Of a stretch of 6,597 nt of DNA, positions 1-5,862 are shown one piece after another. The stretch is taken from assembly GCA_027083715.1 (NCBI GenBank), contig JALWNR010000086.1:1-6597 (forward strand), in the 5' to 3' direction. The notes beneath the pieces were generated by a model. The model was not told the DNA's origin. It did no database searches and saw only the letters and a program-made list of their open reading frames with translations. Positions within the stretch are counted from its first letter, which is position 1; each line of letters starts with the position of its first letter. This DNA comes from Bacteroidales bacterium (GTDB taxonomy: Bacteria > Bacteroidota > Bacteroidia > Bacteroidales > NBLH01). Made by a program: the position numbers and the translations under genes.

Positions 1-71
1 TTATTACCCAATTAATTTTTGAAAAATCAATTCTATCACTTTTCTTTTTTTTGTAAATTCTTAAAAAAATA

Positions 72-3000
72 ATGAACTTGCCGAGCTCAAAAAAACAGTA
101 CAGAACAATGAATGAAATCATACTAAAAAATATAACCCATCATAATTTAAAAAATATTGATGTTGCAATTCCACACAACAGTTTTACAGTGATTACCGGA
201 GTTTCCGGTTCGGGCAAATCCACTCTGGCAATAGATGTGCTTTACCGTGCTGCTGAACGAACTTATTTAGAAACTTATTCAATTCATACACGGCAATTAT
301 TAAACAAATTACAACGTCCAAATGTGGAATACATTAGTGGTTTACGTCCAGCTATTCGCTTAGAACAAAAAAACTATATCAGCTCTCCGCGTGCAACGGT
401 AGCTACTTTAAGCAATTTACACGATATATTACGCTTATTATTTGCACGCTTTGGTAAAAGCAATAATTCCTCACTAAAAATCAATCGTTCGCTTTTTTCT
501 TTTAATAAACCCGAAGGAGCTTGTCCGGTTTGTAAAGGTTTGGGAGTTGTAGAACGTATTCAACCGGAACTACTCATTGCCGATGAAAACAAAACATTAC
601 GTGAAGGAGCTTTAGTTATTACTACGCCAAGTGGATATACAGTTTATTCGCAAGTAACTATCGATGTAATGAACCAAGTCTGTAAGTCCGAAGGCTTTTC
701 GGTAGATATTCCATGGAAAAATTTAACAAATGAACAAAAAAATGTAGTGCTTTATGGTAGTAATAAAATCAAAATTCTTTTCGGGAAACATTCACTGGAA
801 AGTCGGATGAAATGGAAAGGTATCACTGCTAAACCACGAGAAGAAGGTTATTATAAAGGAATAATTCCGGTTATGGAAGAAATATTAAAACGCGACCGCA
901 ATAAAAATATTTTACGTTTTGTACAATCACAACAATGCGAAGCTTGTTCAGGCAGTCGTTATAACTCCAATGCGTTAAGTGTAACATTCCATAACAATAA
1001 TATTGCACATTTATTAGAACTAAGTATTAATGAATTACATCATTTTTTTGAAAATTTAATATATAGCGATAGTGAAAAGAAGACCGTAGGTGCTATTTGT
1101 AATGAAATTTTAAAACAAACGCAACTTTTAAAAGATTTAGGTTTGGGATATTTGCAACTCAACAGGGAAGCCTCAGGCTTATCAGGTAGCGAAGCTGCTC
1201 GCATACGTCTGAGTACTCAAATAAACAGTCGCTTGCGTGGGGTACTTTACGTTTTTGACGAACCTGCTGCCGGACTTCACGCAGCAGATTTAAACAAAGT
1301 ATTGCAAAAAATTATTCACTTACGCAATATAGGTAATACTGTTGTAGTAGTTGATCATAACGAGCAAATCATCCGGCAAGCCGATTATATAATTGAATTA
1401 GGACCCAAAGCAGGAGAATACGGAGGCAACATATTGTATCAAGGAAAGTTACCGCAATGGGATAGTTTATACCATAAAATTCCCGAAAGTAAAACAGCGG
1501 CATTTTTATCACAAAATTTGAAAATTAAGCGACAAAAAAATTCCGGAAACGGCAAATTTTTGAAAATATATGGTGCAAAGTCCCGTAATCTGAAAAATAT
1601 TAATGTATTTTTTCCTTTAAATACAATCACTACACTTACAGGGGTTTCAGGTGCAGGAAAATCTTCTTTATTAAAATATACTTTGGCTAATTATTTACGC
1701 TCAAAACTACAAAAGACTCCTGTTTATTACGGTGATTTTGATAAAATTGAAGGCATTGAACATATTGATAAACTTATTGAGATTGACCAATCACCCATTG
1801 GAAAAACATCACGGAGTAATCCGGCTACTTACACCAAACTTTTTGATGAAATTCGTAATTTATATTCCAAATTACAGGATGCTAAGCGCTTGAATTTTAA
1901 TAAATCTCACTTCTCTTTCAATACAAAAGGCGGGCGATGCGAACGCTGCGAGGGTGCAGGATACATACAAACTGGGATGCACTTTTTAGAGAATATTGAA
2001 ACCGTTTGTCCTGCATGTAACGGGAAACGTTTCAAAAAGCAGCTTTTATCCGTTAAATATCAAAATAAAAGTATTTATGATATCCTGAATATGAGCATAA
2101 GCGAAGCTTATAATTTTTTTAAAGACGAACCTAAAATAAAAGGCTATTTATCAATTTTAAATGATTTGGGATTGGGTTATTTGAAACTTGGACAACGCTC
2201 ATCTACTTTATCAGGCGGTGAAGCACAACGCATAAAATTAGCTGCCGAATTAAGCCGTCCTTCTACCGGAAAAACTTTATATTTTTTAGATGAACCAACT
2301 CGTGGTTTACATTTACACGATATTTTTATCCTTTTTAAATTTTTGCAAAAATTAATTGATAAAGGTAATTCTGTTTTTGTAATTGAGCATAACTTACATT
2401 TTATTCAACAAGCTGATTTTGTGATTGATTTAGGTCAAGGAAGTGGCAAAAACGGAGGGAATGTTATTTTCAGCGGTAAGCCGGAAGAATTGATTTCCAA
2501 TAGCAATTCACTTACCGGCAAATTTTTAAAAAAACTCAAAAACAATAAAGATGAAAAACAACCGGCTAAACCTGAAATAAAAACAGACGCACCTATAATT
2601 TTCAAAGGAATTTCAACCAATAATTTAAAAAATATAGATATAGAAATACCTGTGAACAAGTTAGTGGTATTTACAGGTGTTTCGGGCAGCGGGAAATCAT
2701 CATTGCTTTACAATACAATTTATGCAGAAAGCCGAAAAATATTCAACGAAAGTTTTTCGCCTTATGTGCGTAGCCAATTAGGAAGTATCAAGCAAGCTGA
2801 TTTTGTACATGCAAGCGGACTAACACCTGTTGTTGCTTTGGAGCAAAAACGATTAAAAGCCAATGCACATTCAACCGTAGGTACATTAACAGAAATTTAT
2901 GATTTTTACCGTTTATTATATTCCCGCATTGGTCAATTACGCTTTCCTGAGCAAAAAGATGATTTAACAGCAACACACTTTTCATTCAATCAAGCACAAG

Positions 3001-4958
3001 GATGGTGTCAGGCATGTGGTGGTCTTGGTTTTAGCTATCAGCCTGATATAAAAAAAGTAATCACAGATAATAATAAATCTATACTTGCCGGAGCTATGGA
3101 CGGAAGCAAAACCGGTAAATTCTACGGTGATCCGAACGGACAATATATTGCCATATTAAAAACCCTTGGCAAAGAAAAAGGTATTGATTTTTTAAAACCT
3201 TGGAAAGATTTATCTGAAAAAGAAAAGAAAATTGCTTTTTACGGTTGTGGTGATGAAGAATTTGAAATTAAATGGCATTTTAAGCGTGGAAAACGGGAAG
3301 GTGTGCAAGAGTTTAAATCAAAATGGATTGGCTTTTCAGGACATATCTTGGAAGAATATAAACGAAAAGAAGCCGACAAACGAGCAGAAAGCCTACTTCC
3401 TTTAATGAAAAAAGTGCTTTGCAATACATGCAAAGGTAAACGCTTAAACCCCACATCGCTTTCGGTAAAAATTTCCGAATTAGACATCAGCTCGCTAAGT
3501 GCCTTATCTGTAACGGAGAGTATCCGTTTTATGCAAACAACCGGAAAACAATTAGTTACAACTGAAAGATCTATTTTTGAACTATTATCCAAAGAAATTA
3601 TCAGGCGTTTGCAAAAAATAGATGCCGTAGGTTTATCTTATTTGAGTATAAACCGATTAACAAACACACTTTCCGGTGGAGAAGCACAACGCATTCGCCT
3701 TGCAGGAATGTTAGGTTCCGGTTTATCAGGTATTACTTACATACTGGACGAACCTAGTGCGGGTTTACATCCCTCAGATAATCAAAAATTAATTGATATT
3801 TTAAAAGAATTACGCGATTTGGGTAATACTCTATTAATTTCGGAACACAATGCAGATTTTATTCGTGCAGCAGATTATTTATTTGAATTGGGTAAAGGAG
3901 CAGGCATTTACGGTGGTGAAATTATTGCGCAAGGCAATTTAACAAAGATACTTGCTTCGCAAGTATCTTTAACGGCTAAATATATTAGAAATAAAAAAAT
4001 ACCATTGCTACGCTCATTAATAAAATCGGATAAAATTGCCCTGAAAATTAGAAATGCACATTTCAATAACCTGAAAAATTTTGATATAGATTTTTTTGAA
4101 GGAGTACTAAACGTACTGCATGGCAAATCAGGTAGCGGAAAATCATCATTATTAAATGAAATATATTACCTTTTTAAAAATAGAAAGAATTACGCCCAAA
4201 ATGAAAACCTTGCAAATATTGCTCAATTTACCGATATTGTTTTCACTAACCAAAGTTTACCCACAGGCAAAACGAATACAACTGTTGCAAGCTATACCGG
4301 TTTGTTTGATGAAATTACCACACTCTTTGTGAAAAATGAAGACTTTAAAGTAAAGAAACTTAAAAAAAACTATTTTTCGTTACACACCGGTGGCGGGCGA
4401 TGCGAACATTGCAAAGGTATGGGCTACACTATAATGAGCATGGATTTTTTGGCAGATATTGAAACTGTATGCGAGCAGTGCGGTGGAAAAAGATACAAAA
4501 AAGAAGCTCTTCAACACACAATTAACGGAAAAAATATTGCCGATATTTTGGAAATGAGCATTAATGAGTTGACAAACTATCAAATATTTGGTCAATTCAA
4601 TAAATTAGATACAAAAATTCAAATACTGCAAAAAACCGGATTAGGATATTTAAAATTGGGACAATCCTTAAAAACCTTATCGGGTGGAGAATTACAAAGA
4701 ATAAAACTTGCCGCTGAATTAATCAATGCAAAAACAGGAAAAAAACTCTATCTTTTTGATGAACCAACCAATGGTCTGCATTTTGAAGATGTTAAAAATT
4801 TGATTATTCTTTTTGACGAACTATTGCATGCCGGAAACACAATTATTTTAAGTGAGCATCATCCTTATATTTTAAAAAATGCCGATTATTTAATTGAATT
4901 AGGACATGAAGGAGGAAAAAAAGGAGGAGAATTAATTAGCCTAAAATGGAATAATTAA
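72..4958 (+). CDS. Double-length UvrA-like ABC ATPase (four nucleotide-binding domains, no UvrB-binding domain)
   Basis: 1,628 residues; UvrA is usually about 940 residues with two ABC domains. Walker A motifs are at residues 43-50 (GVSGSGKS), 524-531 (GVSGAGKS), 869-876 (GVSGSGKS) and 1351-1358 (GKSGSGKS). Signatures are at 370-377 (LSGSEAAR), 713-720 and 1200-1207 (LSGGEAQR) and 1536-1543 (LSGGELQR). Each is followed by a DEP Walker B with a GLH motif and an H-loop His (429, 773, 1259, 1596). Zinc-binding CxxC pairs are 151/154 with 289/292, 623/626 with 646/649 (19 residues between pairs), 979/982 with 1117/1120, and 1444/1447 with 1467/1470 (again 19). In both halves the sequence passes directly from the RLLFARFG-type helix to LFSFN, so the UvrB-binding domain is absent while the insertion domain remains. 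Homology predicts cytoplasmic, ATP-dependent, damage- or drug-sensing DNA binding without UvrB loading; that role is inferred. Family alignment favours Met13 (nt 108) as start over nt 72. Neither has a Shine-Dalgarno, so the longer frame is kept. It is not the housekeeping uvrA. Confidence 0.93.
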   Translation: MNLPSSKKQYRTMNEIILKNITHHNLKNIDVAIPHNSFTVITGVSGSGKSTLAIDVLYRAAERTYLETYSIHTRQLLNKLQRPNVEYISGLRPAIRLEQKNYISSPRATVATLSNLHDILRLLFARFGKSNNSSLKINRSLFSFNKPEGACPVCKGLGVVERIQPELLIADENKTLREGALVITTPSGYTVYSQVTIDVMNQVCKSEGFSVDIPWKNLTNEQKNVVLYGSNKIKILFGKHSLESRMKWKGITAKPREEGYYKGIIPVMEEILKRDRNKNILRFVQSQQCEACSGSRYNSNALSVTFHNNNIAHLLELSINELHHFFENLIYSDSEKKTVGAICNEILKQTQLLKDLGLGYLQLNREASGLSGSEAARIRLSTQINSRLRGVLYVFDEPAAGLHAADLNKVLQKIIHLRNIGNTVVVVDHNEQIIRQADYIIELGPKAGEYGGNILYQGKLPQWDSLYHKIPESKTAAFLSQNLKIKRQKNSGNGKFLKIYGAKSRNLKNINVFFPLNTITTLTGVSGAGKSSLLKYTLANYLRSKLQKTPVYYGDFDKIEGIEHIDKLIEIDQSPIGKTSRSNPATYTKLFDEIRNLYSKLQDAKRLNFNKSHFSFNTKGGRCERCEGAGYIQTGMHFLENIETVCPACNGKRFKKQLLSVKYQNKSIYDILNMSISEAYNFFKDEPKIKGYLSILNDLGLGYLKLGQRSSTLSGGEAQRIKLAAELSRPSTGKTLYFLDEPTRGLHLHDIFILFKFLQKLIDKGNSVFVIEHNLHFIQQADFVIDLGQGSGKNGGNVIFSGKPEELISNSNSLTGKFLKKLKNNKDEKQPAKPEIKTDAPIIFKGISTNNLKNIDIEIPVNKLVVFTGVSGSGKSSLLYNTIYAESRKIFNESFSPYVRSQLGSIKQADFVHASGLTPVVALEQKRLKANAHSTVGTLTEIYDFYRLLYSRIGQLRFPEQKDDLTATHFSFNQAQGWCQACGGLGFSYQPDIKKVITDNNKSILAGAMDGSKTGKFYGDPNGQYIAILKTLGKEKGIDFLKPWKDLSEKEKKIAFYGCGDEEFEIKWHFKRGKREGVQEFKSKWIGFSGHILEEYKRKEADKRAESLLPLMKKVLCNTCKGKRLNPTSLSVKISELDISSLSALSVTESIRFMQTTGKQLVTTERSIFELLSKEIIRRLQKIDAVGLSYLSINRLTNTLSGGEAQRIRLAGMLGSGLSGITYILDEPSAGLHPSDNQKLIDILKELRDLGNTLLISEHNADFIRAADYLFELGKGAGIYGGEIIAQGNLTKILASQVSLTAKYIRNKKIPLLRSLIKSDKIALKIRNAHFNNLKNFDIDFFEGVLNVLHGKSGSGKSSLLNEIYYLFKNRKNYAQNENLANIAQFTDIVFTNQSLPTGKTNTTVASYTGLFDEITTLFVKNEDFKVKKLKKNYFSLHTGGGRCEHCKGMGYTIMSMDFLADIETVCEQCGGKRYKKEALQHTINGKNIADILEMSINELTNYQIFGQFNKLDTKIQILQKTGLGYLKLGQSLKTLSGGELQRIKLAAELINAKTGKKLYLFDEPTNGLHFEDVKNLIILFDELLHAGNTIILSEHHPYILKNADYLIELGHEGGKKGGELISLKWNN
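108..2507 (+). repeat. Internal UvrA-like unit 1 (ABC domains 1 and 2)
   Basis: Residues 13-812 of the double protein, from the family-typical start (MNEIILKN, then HHNLKNI) through the end of the second ABC domain. Domain order: ABC1 Walker A (43-50); shortened region without UvrB-binding domain; zinc module C151/C154; insertion domain (about 160-285, with PWKNL and LYGS motifs); C289/C292; variant signature LSGSEAAR (370-377); Walker B (VFDEP, 394-398); H429. ABC2 follows: Walker A (524-531); conserved IDQSPIGKTSRSNPATYT stretch (571-588); C-terminal zinc finger (623-649); canonical signature (713-720); Walker B (FLDEP, 738-742); H773. ABC1 deviates most from the family and ABC2 is near-canonical. 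Confidence 0.88.
2508..2591 (+). other. Lys-rich inter-unit linker of the double UvrA-like protein
   Basis: Residues 813-840 join the two UvrA-like units. The stretch is rich in Lys, Asn, Asp and Pro and has no recognisable domain motif, as expected for a flexible tether. The frame is continuous across it, with no stop, internal promoter match or ribosome-binding site. That argues for a genuine fusion rather than two adjacent genes misread as one. Confidence 0.7.
2592..4955 (+). repeat. Internal UvrA-like unit 2 (ABC domains 3 and 4)
   Basis: Residues 841-1628, restarting with the same NNLKNI-type beginning as unit 1. ABC3 is close to canonical UvrA ABC1: Walker A 869-876, EIYDFYRLLYSRIG helix, zinc module C979/C982 and C1117/C1120 around an insertion domain (PWKDL, FYG), signature LSGGEAQR (1200-1207), ILDEPSAGLH (1224-1233), H1259. 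ABC4 is more diverged: Walker A is preceded by LH and reads GKSGSGKS; the family's DQSPIGRTPRSNPATYT stretch is degraded to NQSLPTGKT...ASYTG (near 1393-1410); the signature is LSGGELQR (1536-1543). Its zinc finger (C1444/C1447 and C1467/C1470), LFDEPTNGLH (1561-1570) and H1596 are kept. It ends soon after the last motif, as UvrA does. Units 1 and 2 are clear paralogues but strongly diverged. Confidence 0.87.
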
Positions 4959-4991
4959 AATAATCCTCTTAGCCTCAGAGCGGCTTAATAT

Positions 4992-5073
4992 CAATAGCGA
5001 TAAATAAAAAACCCTATTATTGCACCCCAAACGGAGTGTAATAGTGGTTTAAAATATTTTTCTATCGCTATTG
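4992..5073. repeat. 82-nt nested palindrome downstream of the double uvrA-like gene
   Basis: The outer arms are a perfect 11-bp inverted repeat: CAATAGCGATA (4992-5002) and TATCGCTATTG (5063-5073). Inside lie AAACC (5009-5013) with GGTTT (5046-5050), then TATTGCACCCC (5018-5028) with GGAGTGTAATA (5033-5043), pairing at 9 of 11 positions around the loop AAAC. It begins 33 nt after the stop codon and could fold the 3' end of the transcript, aiding termination or mRNA stability. No U-tract follows, so it is not a standard intrinsic terminator. A dispersed palindromic repeat is an equal possibility. Confidence 0.65.
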
Positions 5074-5141
5074 TCCACCTCCGGCAGACTGCTAAATTCT
5101 CAAGTTTTTTTCACACATAAGTAATTTTAATACAGTCAGTT

Positions 5142-5165
5142 ATCAGCCCTCTAAGAGGCACTGAT
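5142..5165. repeat. Short hairpin, two-part stem
   Basis: ATCAG (5142-5146) pairs with CTGAT (5161-5165). After a small internal loop (C against CA), CCTC (5148-5151) pairs with GAGG (5155-5158) around the loop TAA. No T-run follows, so terminator function is not supported. Confidence 0.5.
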
Positions 5166-5177
5166 TAGAACACAAAC

Positions 5178-5194
5178 TTACACCTTTGGTGTAA
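5178..5194. repeat. Short perfect hairpin TTACACC-TTT-GGTGTAA
   Basis: A perfect 7-bp stem with a 3-nt loop, only two bases before the 64-nt palindrome at 5197. No poly-T follows. It resembles the small palindromes common between genes in AT-rich Bacteroidota genomes, but function is unknown. Confidence 0.55.
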
Positions 5195-5196
5195 AA

Positions 5197-5260
5197 TCTG
5201 CGATAATTTGAGTTCATTTGTGGATAAAATATATCCACAGATTACTTGGATTACCGCAGA
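5197..5260. repeat. 64-nt compound palindrome
   Basis: The outer arms TCTGCGATAAT (5197-5207) and ATTACCGCAGA (5250-5260) match at 10 of 11 positions. At the centre is a perfect hairpin, TGTGGATA (5219-5226) and TATCCACA (5232-5239), with loop AAATA. The single outer mismatch (A5203 against C5254) becomes a G-U pair if the minus strand is transcribed. The ATCTGCG / TGTGGAT / TCCACAGATTAC wording resembles a palindromic intergenic repeat I recall from Bacteroidota genomes, which makes a degenerate dispersed repeat the leading reading. That family assignment is recollection, not shown here. Confidence 0.6.
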
Positions 5261-5483
5261 ACTTTTAAGCTATTAAAGTTGTTTCCTTATTACAATAGTT
5301 CGGTGATTTTTAAAAACATATTACTATCAGAGTCTTAAAAAGCAATCGTTAGTTATTATAAAACACTCATTACTAACATATTAACCTATGACTTAACGAA
5401 GTATTGTTATTAATGTTTTGCCAAAAAATGCAAAGATTTTACGGATAAGATACTAAAAACTCTAACCCGCAAAATTCACCGCT

Positions 5484-5512
5484 TTTGTCATAGCTGTATT
5501 GTAATATCTTTG
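5484..5512 (+). promoter_or_regulatory. Bacteroidota-type promoter candidate (TTTG-N17-TATCTTTG)
   Basis: TTTG at 5484-5487, a 17-nt spacer, then TATCTTTG at 5505-5512 fit the known Bacteroidota primary-sigma pattern (-33 TTTG or TTG, -7 TAnnTTTG). Transcription would begin near 5519. The next annotated start on this strand is 5863, so it would give either a leader of about 340 nt for the lipid kinase gene, running through the 99-nt palindrome, or a separate small transcript. The motif is short and the region AT-rich, so chance occurrence is possible. Confidence 0.4.
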
Positions 5513-5572
5513 TTAGCAACACATTAAGCTGGATTTATTACAAAATAAACGCACTCAAATTTGGGTGTTGCT

Positions 5573-5671
5573 TGAAATTCTCTTCACGCATCTACTTCGT
5601 TACGAATTCCTTGAAATATAAAGATATGTCGGCGGAATTCGATGCCTTGTATCTGCATAAAAAGAATTTCA
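5573..5671. repeat. 99-nt symmetric imperfect palindrome, pairing best as minus-strand RNA
   Basis: The outer arms TGAAATTCTCTTCACGCA (5573-5590) and TGCATAAAAAGAATTTCA (5654-5671) pair at 15 of 18 positions. All three plus-strand mismatches are C against A (5582/5662, 5585/5659, 5587/5657), so on the minus strand they become G-U pairs and the 18-bp helix is unbroken. A symmetric 12-nt internal loop follows (5591-5602 against 5642-5653). Then comes a perfect 8-bp stem, CGAATTCC (5603-5610) with GGAATTCG (5634-5641), around a 23-nt loop. No transposase or clear target-site duplication is seen. It could be a MITE-like or REP-like element or a structured RNA. Confidence 0.6.
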
Positions 5672-5812
5672 TGAACTGCGAAGCACATCACCGAAGGTAA
5701 TTATTGCGGCTAAGTTCAAAGTAACGCAGAAATTGGGATTTTCAGGAGTGCCCTAAACACAAAAAAGTGATTAAACCCAAAAAGTAATTTCACTCGGGGA
5801 AACAAACTCATC

Positions 5813-5828
5813 TTTTGCAATTGCAAAA
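5813..5828. promoter_or_regulatory. Perfect 16-bp palindrome TTTTGCAATTGCAAAA, possible operator
   Basis: Two 8-nt half-sites meet with no spacer, as in a binding site for a dimeric regulator. It ends 34 nt before the lipid kinase ATG and covers the TTTG used as the -33 element of the promoter proposed at 5814-5845. That position would suit repression. No regulator gene is in the window, so this rests on symmetry and position only. Confidence 0.35.
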
Positions 5829-5845
5829 TAAAAACTCTATTTTTC
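5814..5845 (+). promoter_or_regulatory. Possible lipid kinase promoter (TTTG-N20-TATTTTTC)
   Basis: TTTG at 5814-5817, a 20-nt spacer and TATTTTTC at 5838-5845 match the Bacteroidota pattern except for the last base of the -7 box. Transcription would start near 5852, leaving about 10 nt before the ATG at 5863. A perfect TAnnTTTG (TAGATTTG, 5854-5861) abuts the ATG, but it lacks a TTG at the right distance and would start transcription inside the gene. Confidence 0.3.
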
Positions 5846-5862
5846 GACAAAATTAGATTTGA

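Larger units (their letters stand above)
4959..5862. other. 904-bp non-coding gap packed with inverted repeats
   Basis: No ORF with a credible start, length and family match is seen on either strand. The gap holds three larger imperfect palindromes (4992-5073, 5197-5260, 5573-5671), short hairpins (5142-5165, 5178-5194), weaker inverted repeats (AACTTT 5260-5265 with AAAGTT 5275-5280; GTTAGT 5348-5353 with ACTAAC 5372-5377), a Bacteroidota-type promoter match (5484-5512) and a perfect 16-bp palindrome (5813-5828). A T7 run at 5105-5111 has no good GC stem before it, so no classical Rho-independent terminator is called. This composition suggests accumulated small dispersed intergenic repeats, but copy number elsewhere in the genome cannot be judged here. 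Confidence 0.75.

Noticed and set aside
1..22. Tail of an upstream gene at the left edge
   Set aside because: Stops appear within the first 22 bases in two plus-strand frames (13-15 and 20-22), but too little sequence is present to recognise a coding end on either strand.
1..71. Promoter upstream of the double uvrA-like gene (TTTG 18-21 with TTTTTTTG 46-53)
   Set aside because: The spacer is 24 nt, longer than usual, and the -7 box lacks the A. In a poly-T stretch this match is too weak to annotate.
3239..3592. 117-codon open frame on the minus strand inside the large gene, and other shorter minus-strand frames
   Set aside because: They lie wholly opposite conserved UvrA-like or lipid kinase coding sequence, have low-complexity Phe/Leu/Ser-rich translations and show no family motifs. 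They are mirror frames.
72..4958. Annotating the large gene as the housekeeping excinuclease subunit uvrA
   Set aside because: It is nearly twice the normal length, has four ABC domains, lacks the UvrB-binding domain in both halves and has diverged ATPase motifs, so the uvrA symbol would mislead.
5102..5111. Rho-independent terminator at the T7 run after the uvrA-like gene
   Set aside because: No stable GC-rich stem lies directly before the T-run. GCAG-A-CTGC at 5085-5093 has a one-base loop and is not adjacent.
5854..5861. TAGATTTG as the -7 box of the lipid kinase promoter
   Set aside because: It touches the ATG and has no TTTG or TTG 17-23 nt upstream. Transcription would start inside the coding region.
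4959..5862. CRISPR array, tRNA or insertion sequence in the gap
   Set aside because: There are no regularly spaced direct repeats, no tRNA cloverleaf or T-arm sequence, and no transposase-like translation or flanking target duplication. The repeats seen are inverted, not direct.
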